Shown here in pieces: positions 54,601 to 64,000 of a DNA stretch of 64,000 bases; the first letter of the stretch is position 1; every line of letters begins with the position of its first letter. The DNA comes from Ampullaceana balthica (lineage: Eukaryota > Mollusca > Gastropoda > Lymnaeidae): the NCBI GenBank assembly GCA_944989445.1, contig CALYLW010000042.1, positions 62,001 through 126,000 on the forward strand, read 5' to 3'. The position numbers and the translations under genes are program-made. The notes below the pieces were generated by a model, which saw nothing but the letters and a program-made list of their open reading frames with translations, was not told the DNA's origin and did not search any database.

Positions 54601-57600
54601 GATCTCACTTCATAAATCCGGCTCCTGTCGGAATTCAAAAAATTGTATCTGGTACACCCCTAAATAATATTAATTACAACACTCCTAACAATTGCTATAA
54701 GTAATGCCAGCTGTAAGAGAAGATTCTTTAAATTTAAGTTTGTCAAAATTAATTACAAACAATGAGTACAACAAGCATTAGCCATATCATTGATAAAAGT
54801 TGGCACTTCTGACATTGCTTTGTCCAACACCATCAGAGATCTAGCCTTCTATATTGACAGTTAACTCATGATGACCTCCCATATTGGTTTTGTGGTCAGA
54901 AGTAGTTTTTTTCATCTTCGTGCCCTGGGTCAGTTGTGTTGTATTGTATTTCCAAGTTAGAATTTAATGCCTTATGCTCTTCTTGCCTCAAGTATTTCTA
55001 GGTTTAGTAATTTAACAAATGGAGTTACTCTTGTCAGTTTTAAATATGCACCAGTAATGAATCTAGCAGCTCTATTTTGAATTAGTTCTAATTGATCAAT
55101 GTTTTCTTCGCTAGATGGGTCCCATAAAGAAGATGCATATTTCTACATTTATTTGATTCCATTTAGTATTTAAAAAACATTCAGATCATTTAATATTTGA
55201 CTTACCACTGCTTCTTTTCTGAGCTATACCAGCATGCAGTACATGGATTTAACAGTGCTACAAAGACAAAGTTTAACCAAACGAGGCTGTACCTGTAGGA
55301 ATATGAGAAATTCGCACTGCACTATCTGTTGTATTAACAGATTGTCCACCTGGGCCACTGCCGCGAAATGTTTCAACTTTTAAATCTTTTGGTTGTATAT
55401 CAATGTCTATCTGTTTTTAAAAAAAAGATACAAATATAACAGGAAGTAGAATACAATAAAATCCTTATTAAAGTAAAGACAGTTTGCATGTTTAATTAAA
55501 CTTGTAATAGTATTTATGGTCAAGTAACAAGACTTCAACACACTGTGTTATGGTTAACAACTGTCTTTAATCACTCTATACAATCAACCACCGTACAAAC
55601 AACCCCGATTACCTCTTGAGCTGTCTATATATAGTCAGCCAGCCATCCTCCCGGTCCATGACCACGCACGCTTACAATTCACATCACAAACCACGTGTTT
55701 CATACTAGTCAACTCGCACGCTCATACAATGTCAATACAACAACACAACACTTCTCTCACAAAACTTAAAAAAGGAAGTACATGTAATCTAACTAAAATC
55801 AAAATAAAATATTTGAATACATATGATCTTATTTTCAAAATAAGTAAATATTTTACAATGAAGGATAACTCACCTCATCTGGTTGGGGTAAAACTGAGAC
55901 TGTGACTGTACTGGTGTGAACACGCCCGGCTTTTTCTGTTTTAGGTATTCGCTGAACCCTATGCACACCAGCCTCATGTTTCAGATGTTTATAGACTGCC
56001 TCACCACAAACTTCCACTGTTGCTTTACGGGATCCACCTGCAGAGATTTAACAAGTTCTTTAAGTAAAATGAGTTTATAGAGTTATTTATTGTGTCAATG
56101 AAATTCTAGGAATTATGAATACATGTACTTGATTGCATGTTGACTCAACTAATTAATGTAAGAACTTTAGGATACATAAAAGTCTGTTACAAAATAATAA
56201 GTAAATTTCTATAAGTTTTTAAATTAGAGAATCTCAGTTGCTCTAAAGTTTAATTAACAATGTTTTAAATACATGTACTGAAATTCTGAATCTTTTGATT
56301 TCTTTCTATAAGCATAGAATGAAAAATATGCAAATATTTTACCAAATGCTTCCTATGTTATTGTGGACCAATATCGTGTAATGTAAAAATAATTGGCATG
56401 ATATTAGATTTTAGAATGAAATGTGGGTAAGTAAGCTGAAAAACTATAAGAATCTCCAAAAGCAGTTGCCAAATTTTGTCAAGCATAATACAACATTTTT
56501 TTCTAAATGAGTTGTCCTAATCATTATTTTAAAAAAAATCCTAGTTATCTTTACCAAAATTATAAGCTTCAAACCTAATTCATTTTCATCATTGGAAATT
56601 CCAGTAATTTCCCAACCTTTATAGTTGGCATAATTATGGTACATAGCAAACAGCTCAGCACAAAATAGCATTGCTTCTTGACCACCAACTCCTGCTGTTA
56701 CCTCTAGGACAATGTTTTTGTTGTCAGCAGGCTCTTCACCCACAAGGATTTTAATCATCTAAAAAAATAATACTTATCTTAATAAAAAATATATACAAAT
56801 ATCTACCAACTTTAAACATGGAAAAAAAAACCATACAAGCTCTTTTACTCAACATGATTTTCTAGCTAAACTCAACAGCTTCCACCAAAGACAGCTCACT
56901 TGCATTTTGCTTATTTATGACTGAAAAAAGTACTCATCATAGTTGATTTGATACATCCAAGGATGTATATAATTTTCTCAGATCTAAGCAAGGATGCCTT
57001 CTCAAGTTAGGCAATGTGTAAAGAATAGTGGAAGTGGGTATTTCAAATATTCTGCTGAATAGAAAGTTCACAAGACTCAACAAAAAAAAACAGAAATGGG
57101 TGTGATTCAAGGATGTTTGCAAAAAGGAACACTAAGAAAGCCAACATGGATAACAATAAGTGGGAGATGATGGCTGAGCACTGTTCCAGCTGCCAAACAG
57201 AAGTGTTTGAGGGAGGCAATCATATTGATGAGTTCCAAATAAAATCAATTTCAAGAAAATAATATTACATGAGGCGACAATTACCCCACTGTTTTGGTTC
57301 TCCAGCAAAAAGTGTATACGAATTACGAAACTGCCATTCCTGGATTGGCATTTAAAGGCTTTGGATTTCCTTCTCAATTATTGCTTCAAGATAAAATGAT
57401 GTCATATAATGTCTTTAAAAAATAAGTTCATGTATTTCACCTAAACTTCTAAACCAGTATTAGTATTACCAGATAACAACTTTGACTAATTAAAATTAGT
57501 AAGTACCTCTTCCTCCAAGCCTTGAATTTCTTCATTGTATTTTTCAATTTCTTTTTGGACCATAGATTTCATATCTTTGTCTTCCTCAACTGAAAATAAA

Positions 57601-60109
57601 GTTTTATTTAAAAACTTGAAATGTCAAAGTTTTCAATGTCCAACAATTCCAATGTCTTGTACTCTGGTGGAAAATAACTTAATGATTTAATCTACAACTC
57701 GAGTGACATCTATTGCCTAGAAAAATTCTCAAAATAAATATTAATTACTGCTATAAATGTATAACTGCAGTAAGCACCATGATTGTATAACATATATTTA
57801 ATGACAAAGGAAAAAACTGTTTTTGAAAATTCCCTTTAATTTTAATTCATAAAATATTTTGAAAATTTTATAGAGTGTGGTTAATATTATAGTTTGAACT
57901 TTTAGAAGGAAAAAAAAACCATTTAGAATCACCCACAGTAACTAATAAGAGGTAATATTAAGAGGAAGCATACAAAAAGCCACAAACAGAATTAGGCAAA
58001 GATATTGTAGTGTTCAGTAATCCATATTGTTTTTGTGATGTGACAATATTTTTGCAAATAGTGGGCATATAGAATGGTTTTTATATATTAGGTAATACTC
58101 TCATTTCATCTTAATTAACTGTTATAGTTATATGCAACAACTGATCTTCCAAATTAAATTTAACTATGCTTTGAGGAAAGGTAGGTTTGATATCCCCCCC
58201 CCCAACAGCATTATTGAAAATTAGATTAATCATATCTTGAAGAATTAAGTACTTTATAGTTTCATGATTTCTGACCTCGCCCCTATCATACTTAATTCTC
58301 AAATTTCTCATTAACTGCACAGCCTAATGGAAAGGTTTTCAGCATAATTAAAAGCTCCTTTTTTCACTTTAATTGCTTCGTTTAAACATTAACAGTGTAC
58401 TTTCTTTACTTTTGGCTCCAATATAATTATACTATAAAGAATTTTTTAAATATTTATAATCATCATTCCCTTTGGGGCCATCCATATATTACGTACGCAC
58501 AAAATTCGTATTTTCGGACCCCCCCCTGTTGCGTCCCATACATTTTTGGAACCCCTCCCCTATGCGTACATACAAATTCGCTTACTTATTAAAAATTAAT
58601 TTTAAGCCAGGGTCAAAAGCCATTGGTTTTACTCTTTGAAACCGCCTATAAATAACGTCACATGCCTAAAAAATAGTGGGGGAGAGGGGGTCACGTATTT
58701 TTGACGATGAGTGACGAAGAAGAGGGGGTGTTTAAGAAATGTGACGACACATCAAAATGTACAATTTTAAAGATAAGTTCCACTAAATATTTGATTGCTT
58801 GCAATTTATTTAATGACGTTTTCAATGGCTTCACACGTGTTACGATATTAGAGTGCAGCCTTACACTAAATACATACTTAAACTTAAATGACAAAAAAAG
58901 TGATTTGAAACATGCTAATTTTCAATTAGAAAATACAGCTTTTAAGGGGGGGGGTTCAAAGCTTTGGGGCCGTCCATAAATAACGTCACGCGATTTTGTT
59001 TGATTTTCAACCCCCCCCCCGTCCAAAAAGTTAGACGCCCCTCCAATATAACGTCATAGAAATGCCCCCCCCCCATTCGGTCTCGAATGCCGTTTGCAGT
59101 CTGAGCGGTTTACGTTTCTAGGCTTAGTATTATGCAAATTAAATTTGTTGTGCGTGCGTATGTACACATTCAGTCGAGACCCCCCCCTCCTCCCGTAGCA
59201 AAATGCCGTTAATTTAAGACCCCCCTCTCCTCTCCTTGCGTACGAAATATATGAATGGCCCCGTTTTTAAAGCCGCCTTTAGGAATACATTGTGGCCCAC
59301 TATGCCTCTTTTTTAGAAAACCTGGCTAACTTCAGTTTTTTCACTTGGCACTAGGTAATAAATATGTAATTACAAAAGAAATTCAGATAGTTATTTAAAA
59401 AGGTACAATTTTAAAAGAATAAAATGCTCAGTGCTCCATGAAAGAGAGGTAGAAAAAAAAAGACATGAAAATGATGTTAAAAGTAAAGTTCTCTACAGTG
59501 CTACAGATGTGTAAAATATTCTCAACCTTATAGTATAGTAGTGATCATACTAAGACTAAATATTATTTTGCACTAACCATTTATTATGTGATTGAGTTCA
59601 TCTAGCTCTGCATGCTTTTCTTGCAAATTTTTAATAGTGTTGACCACCGAGTTCAAAAAGTTAACCCTGAGACATCTCTGTTCATGTTGACTGTTACTAC
59701 TATCTGGCGATATTTCATGCAGCACTTTATGCTCATCAATCAGGCTTTGTAGGAAGGAAGAATACAATGGATTGTCCAAAGAAAATCTAGAAGGTGTATG
59801 TTTGTTTCGAATGATGCTGATACTAAAAATATTGTTCACTGCCAATTTTTTTGTAATAGACCACTTCAGGAAACAGGGATGATCAAATTGAAAATGGTGG
59901 ACATTTCTTATGATTCCATAAAAAGGCTTATGATGGAGCCCTTGATCCTTTGAAAATATTAAAATACTATTGTTTGAAAGCACACAATGACATCTTTTAA
60001 TGATAATGGAACTTTGTGGTCTTCCATTCATAAGTTGAGCGGAATGTATATAATGCATCAAGAATGTATTTCTTCTTTTAAAGACACCTGTAAATAACGA
60101 CAGCTGCAT
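51374..60109 (-). CDS. MTRF1L: Mitochondrial peptide chain release factor 1-like (7 exons, complete)
   Basis: Seven exons give 483 aa. Domain 1 is an N-terminal helical region (about 115-205). Domain 2 starts with [10 protein letters not shown] and the conserved [14 protein letters not shown] (224-236). The codon-recognition PxT motif is PKT (298-300) within [19 protein letters not shown], without the insertion typical of MTRF1 proper. The catalytic GGQ is at 342-344, in [18 protein letters not shown]. Then [12 protein letters not shown] and the C-terminal [20 protein letters not shown] block. The protein hydrolyses peptidyl-tRNA at UAA/UAG on mitochondrial ribosomes. About 100 residues before domain 1 exceed the human protein (380 aa) and should hold the targeting peptide; the start used is the first ATG of the frame. 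GPGGQS is unusual (GAGGQH is typical). Confidence 0.95.
52681..52756 (-). CDS. MTRF1L: MTRF1L exon 6
   Basis: It starts after GTTTCAG. It encodes [19 protein letters not shown] and KRLKS. The donor is TAG|GTATGA, phase 2. Confidence 0.95.
52975..53195. repeat. 55-bp minisatellite, four copies
   Basis: Unit with 'ggaaagtaagtgcatctg', 'ttcacaaataaagttatt' and 'aataatgtccataaac', in the MTRF1L intron between exons 5 and 6. Confidence 0.93.
54133..54662. mobile_element. hAT-type MITE, 530 bp
   Basis: TAGGGGTGTACCGGATT at the left, GGTACACCCCTA at the right; perfect 8-bp target duplication AATAATAT (54125-54132, 54663-54670). The interior repeats 'atccggctcc' words. In the MTRF1L intron between exons 5 and 6. 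Confidence 0.88.
54925..55140 (-). mobile_element. Diverged LINE fragment (same family as 11779)
   Basis: Minus strand: [18 protein letters not shown] and [18 protein letters not shown] correspond to WDPSTKENIDKLEQIQK and [18 protein letters not shown] of the intact copies. It is an older insertion in an MTRF1L intron. Confidence 0.85.
55293..55410 (-). CDS. MTRF1L: MTRF1L exon 5 (GGQ)
   Basis: It starts after AAAACAG. It encodes [20 protein letters not shown] and [12 protein letters not shown], the catalytic loop. The donor is CAG|GTACAG, phase 1. Confidence 0.96.
55874..56037 (-). CDS. MTRF1L: MTRF1L exon 4 (stop-codon recognition)
   Basis: It starts after TCTGCAG. It contains [20 protein letters not shown] and [19 protein letters not shown] is the tripeptide anticodon-like motif. 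The donor is GAG|GTGAGT. Confidence 0.96.
56575..56758 (-). CDS. MTRF1L: MTRF1L exon 3
   Basis: It starts after TTTTTTTAG. It carries the highly conserved [14 protein letters not shown] and [12 protein letters not shown]. The donor is TAG|GTTTGA, phase 1. Confidence 0.95.
57507..57589 (-). CDS. MTRF1L: MTRF1L exon 2
   Basis: It starts after ATTTTCAG, 28 codons, acidic/basic helix [18 protein letters not shown], the end of domain 1. The donor is GAG|GTACTT, phase 0. Confidence 0.9.
58474..59262. mobile_element. Composite MITE, GGGGCCATCCATATATT ends
   Basis: Left GGGGCCATCCATATATTACG and right ATATATGAATGGCCCC are inverted (with CGTACGCA/TGCGTACG just inside). A second, related left end GGGGCCGTCCATAAATAACG sits at 58966. 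C-runs of 7-9 lie next to each end. It is in the first MTRF1L intron. The open frame at 58701-58979 has no family resemblance. Confidence 0.65.
59578..60109 (-). CDS. MTRF1L: MTRF1L exon 1
   Basis: It starts [16 protein letters not shown] (basic and hydrophobic, targeting-like). From about residue 110 it resembles RF domain 1 ([35 protein letters not shown]). The donor is ATG|GTTAGT, phase 1. Upstream ends of this exon and the exact start are not certain. Confidence 0.82.
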
Positions 60110-60879
60110 TTTTAAAAGTTAATTGTATTAAGAGTGCTGGGTTGAGGACATTTGATTCAATTTTACTTAGTTTAGTGACTTAAACATGGGAAGGGCAAGT
60201 GCAACAGTACAAGTCTTGACAAGTGCAAGTCACGCCAAGTGTGGCAGTCTTCAACTTCAAGTGTTTAGGCAGGCTTCTTAAAAGTTAAGTTGAGTCGTTT
60301 AGGTTGAATTAATTTATTAGTACTGAATGTGCTCCTGTAGGTGCAATGACACATATTTGCATAAATTATAAATAAATCATTTCATATTTTATCTTTCAAC
60401 AGTCAACAGTATAACTGAACTATTGCACAGTACTAGTACATCAAATTCAAAGTGAAGCAGGTTCAAATTAGACAGTTGTAGCAGTCAAATAAAGAATAAA
60501 GTGAAATTTGTCCTGCAGATCGGAGATATCCGAAGTAAAAATTAGTAAAATCTTAAATGGGGAAAATGTAAGTAAATAATTTGCCGACCTATTCAGATTC
60601 AGTATTAATTAGTAGAAATTAGATTACATAAAATAAATAGCCCTCATTTGTATTTTTATATGTAAGAAGCAAATATCCACAATGCAAATGTGTGTAAATA
60701 ATAAAGTTATACTTTTTAATTAAATTTGGGAAAACCCCGCAGCACAACAACCTTTTTGGGCATTTAGATAAATCTGGCTATTTAGAATTGCTTGCTGACT
60801 GACTTCGGTTGCCAGTGTGGCTAATAATCATTTTTCTGCTTAACTTTATGTTATCGGTTTCACTTTCAAGATAGCTTAA
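60110..60879. other. 5' flank of MTRF1L
   Basis: No exon or repeat recognised. The promoter or 5' UTR should lie here but no element can be assigned. Confidence 0.4.
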
Positions 60880-61560
60880 ATACTTAACTGTAAATATAAA
60901 TTGATAATTTATTAAAACTTAGTCGTAGTAAGTAACTGTATGTAACTATGTAAGTCGGCTGGTAGGTCTTCTTATTCATATATAATTATAATATTATATA
61001 ATACAATGTCAATTTAAAAAAAATATTATTGAATTTAATTAGTTAATTAGTAAATGTTAATAAATATTAAATAACTAAACTAAACTAATAAAATTTATAA
61101 CTACTACTACTACTACTCTTACTTAGTTAACTAACTTAGTACTAGTAACTACTAACTAACTTACCAACTAGTAACTTTAGTCTTTAGTAACTAAGAATAC
61201 TAAACTAAAACTTAAAACTAAAAATAATTAAATTAAGTTACTATTTAAAATTTACTATTTTGTCAATTGTTCAATTTCAATTACTAAGACTAAAACTAAA
61301 ACTTAAGTATTGAATTCAGTATTGCTATACTATACTTAACTATACTAAATACTATACTTTACTATTACAATTAGTAATTAGACTATACTACTACTATACT
61401 TACTAAGTTAACTTACTAAACTATTAGTTATTAGTATAGTAAGTATAGTACAAGTAAATTATAAGTATAAGTCAAGTAGTATAAGTTAAGTTAGTGACTT
61501 AGTCATAGTACAGATAATCTGAGATAAAAGATTAAAAGACATTTAAAAGTACAAAATGGC
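60880..61560. repeat. Cryptically simple TACTA/TTAGTA-rich DNA
   Basis: Short words such as ACTACTACTAC, TTAGTTAACTAA, CTATACTA and AGTATAGTA are reshuffled without a fixed unit. It resembles 28080-28900. Confidence 0.65.
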
Positions 61561-62940
61561 ACCAATGCACAATAAGTAATAGTTATAGAAAATACACGAC
61601 ATTTAAATTTAATATTTATTTAATAGTCATAGTCATAGTACTCATACTCATAGTTAAAGTTAAGTAAGACTAAGAGTACTAAGATACAGGTCAAAGTCGA
61701 AGACTTTCAAAGACGGATGAACTAGAAATAAATGTTTAATTTATTAATAAGATTACTTTAAACTAATTAATCATAATCATAATTAATAATTGTTTTGTAC
61801 TTATACTTACAGACCGTAACTTACCATAAATAATGAATAATTTGTGACACTTGACTTGTGTGTATTGACCATTGAGAAAATAGATCTTTTACCATAATTT
61901 TGCCATGGCCATAGTATAGCCTAGTCATAATCCCTAACAAAGTCAGAACAAATTACGTGCACATGCACCTATGACCTATGAGTGACCAATGAATAGAGCC
62001 TGCTGCTTATGTGCCATAGGGAGGTCATCTTGCCTAAGCCTAGGCCTAAGCATTAATTTTTTAAATTATAATTGGCATTCATCATGCAGGAACGGGAAAG
62101 CATTAAGAACTACCAAATAGTAGTAGGATTTAGTAGAAACACTGCATATTTAGAACTGTGGGTGAATAAAAATAGAAGAAAAATTTGTGTCCATAACTCA
62201 TACATTAATACTTGGCTTATCTGTTTCTGTTGCATGGTATACAAAATTGGAGATCAACTAAGAAAGATTGGAAAAGTCTGAATTTTACTTGGATAGTTTC
62301 CTGCATAAAATCATCAACATGAAATGCTGCTGTAAAATCTAAGACATATGACAATGCAGGAAGTTACTTCCCAAATCTTAGAAGGACAAGAAATAATAAT
62401 ACAAATAAGAAGTTGGCAATTAATAAGTATTATGACATTTATGATGATGAAATCCATGCTTAATATAAAAGGATATGGATCTAGGAAATGAGGAAAGCCC
62501 CAAAAAAACATCCATTGAAGAAAGTTAGACAAGGCTTTCATAAAGATTAGAAAGAGAAATAGTAAAAGGTCACAAGATTAAGTTTAATGCATTGATATTG
62601 ATATTCTTTTAGGTATGCAGATTTTGTAAGCTAATTAACACTGGGGACAATGTTCTCTTCTCAGGAATAATAATTACTTAACCCCCTTTATTACAACATA
62701 TGAGCAGCCATGGCAAAACTTGCAAGTGGAAAGCCATAATCAGTTCACTCAAAACACTAGATAGTTTCTGCCAAACAGTCTGCACAGACATAACTTTAGA
62801 CAGAATACATCACAGTTTCATTAATTCTTTCCAGAAACACATTAAATGCTTCACAACAAGAAGGATGCAAACAAGTGATTTAACTCAATTGGCACCATGA
62901 ACACTTAAACACTGCATGATGTGTAACAATATTATGACAG
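61561..62940. other. Intergenic DNA
   Basis: No gene or classifiable repeat recognised. The 60-75-codon open frames here have no family resemblance. Confidence 0.35.
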
Positions 62941-62949
62941 TATCCATAC

Positions 62950-63170
62950 TAAAAAGAGGAGACTAATGAAATTCCTTGTAGGAAAGGCAGAGGAAGAGAG
63001 AAAATAATATCGCTGAGAGTCTGAAAGAATGGCCAATAAACAATAGTGTAAGCAATAACAACTTTCTGAAACAGCTAAGAACAGAGAAAAATAGATAGTC
63101 ATTATCACTGATGTCTGTTCCAGACCTGGCACCTGATGATAATGATCCATGCTCAAAAGGAGGAGACCGA
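62950..63170 (+). mobile_element. Possible RTE-type LINE 3' coding remnant
   Basis: Plus strand: a basic RKGRGRE stretch, ESLKEWPINNS, FLKQLRTEKNR then SLMSVPD and DPC resemble the usual end of RTE-like ORFs (basic stretch, W, D/E-R-W, final 'DD' region). It is degenerate; weak call. Confidence 0.25.
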
Positions 63171-63484
63171 AAGGTTTGGAAAGGAAACTGCTGTTGGCAT
63201 AATAATATGATTTAGCAAATCTGGGAAATGACACGAACTAAAAATTTTGCCAGCCTTTGAAAAGAATTCATTTTTTGAAAATTGGTCAAATTTCATAAAC
63301 AAAAAAAACAACAAATATAATATATTTTAAGATGACATGTTATAAAACTATGAATACTTAGAAATTCAATTTCATATTAAGTTTTTTTTCTTTTTATACA
63401 ATATCCATATCAAATCCGTATCTAAATTTTTCAGAACGTCTTGTAAGGGCTGACAAAAGTTTTATGAAAGATTGAAGTAGACTT

Positions 63485-63530
63485 ATGCGCACAAGAATAT
63501 TTATATTTCTTGTTTTTATTATCTGCTTGA
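63485..63530 (+). CDS. Unidentified gene, exon 1 (signal peptide)
   Basis: Two basic residues then a 12-residue hydrophobic core; phase 1 donor GTAAGT. Confidence 0.5.
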
Positions 63531-64000
63531 GTAAGTACAGCTTAAATTAAAAAAAACACACACTTTTATCCATGTTTTTGATGTACCATCAATCATTTCT
63601 AAATAATGTTTTGTCTATTTACTTCATAATGATTGAACAATTTCTACAACTTTAAAAATTTTAAAAACACTTGTTCTAATTTAAGTGTGAGATTTCAAAA
63701 ATATATGTGACTCTAATCTCACTTACATTTCATGGCTGCATCTAAGTTCAAAAAAGAAAAACTTAGTGACCTAAAAAACAAATTTTGGAGTTAACCAAAA
63801 AGAATTATTGTAAAACAACAAAAGCTGTGATAATTTTAAAAAGAGATTTTACATATTTATTTTCAGTCCACGAAGAAACTTTTCATTTTTTGGCATTCGG
63901 TTTGGAAAAAGATATGAATTCTGAGGTACAAAAAGTAAAGGAAATCTCAATTAATGAACCTGATGCTATTGAAGCAAATATTGAAAATCAGCCAGATATT
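63485..64000 (+). CDS. Unidentified secreted or membrane protein, first two exons (cut by window end)
   Basis: Exon 1 (63485-63530) encodes MRTRIFIFLVFIICL, a signal peptide or anchor, and ends in a strong donor (TTGA|GTAAGT). A pyrimidine-rich acceptor TATTTTCAG leads to exon 2 (63867 onward), open to the window end in the matching phase and acidic (HEETFHFLAFGLEKD, later DAIEANIENQPD). I do not recognise the family. A different frame of exon 2 shows RRNFSFFGIRFGKR, which looks like an amidated peptide site; that would require the weaker donor AA|GTACAG. Confidence 0.5.
63867..64000 (+). CDS. Unidentified gene, exon 2 (incomplete)
   Basis: It begins after TTTTCAG. 134 bp are visible; with exon 1 they make exactly 60 codons without a stop. 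The far end is outside the window. Confidence 0.5.

Noticed and set aside
58701..58979. 92-codon plus-strand frame inside the first MTRF1L intron
   Set aside because: It lies between MITE termini and has no recognisable domain; no evidence of expression.

Overview
This is a window of an AT-rich, repeat-dense animal nuclear genome. Coding DNA is confined to short exons with GT-AG introns. The two well-supported genes are conserved metazoan genes. The mobile-element mix (tRNA-headed SINEs, a CR1/Jockey-type LINE, Helitrons, many hAT-type MITEs) and the way the proteins diverge from human suggest a lophotrochozoan, most likely a gastropod mollusc. That assignment is inference. There is one 5-base assembly gap.

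Layout. (1) Positions 1-7200: intergenic or intronic DNA with a Helitron 3' fragment, a 57-bp minisatellite split by a SINE, and a decayed element carrying a hammerhead-ribozyme-like motif. (2) Positions 7210-29054, minus strand: the first 18 exons (844 codons) of TTC17, a secretory-signal TPR protein. Its C-terminal TPR block lies beyond position 1. The introns carry a nearly full LINE, three copies of one hAT MITE, a 50-bp tandem array and SINE/LINE pieces. (3) Positions 29055-51100: about 22 kb with no host gene recognised. It is a graveyard of nested transposons: two back-to-back Helitrons (one with its 1.68-kb 5' part present twice next to the gap), a dismembered integrase/OTU element, a G-rich 34-bp minisatellite, and a nest of hAT inside hAT, holding a Helitron, holding a LINE. 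(4) Positions 51374-60109, minus strand: a complete seven-exon mitochondrial class I release factor (MTRF1L type, 483 aa). (5) Positions 63485-64000, plus strand: the first two exons of an unidentified gene starting with a signal peptide, cut by the window edge.

The two main genes are not functionally linked as far as can be seen. TTC17 is implicated in actin organisation and ciliogenesis in vertebrates. MTRF1L terminates mitochondrial translation. Exon boundaries were set by eye, using splice consensus, continuous reading phase and recalled similarity to the human proteins. All exon phases in TTC17 and MTRF1L close without conflict.
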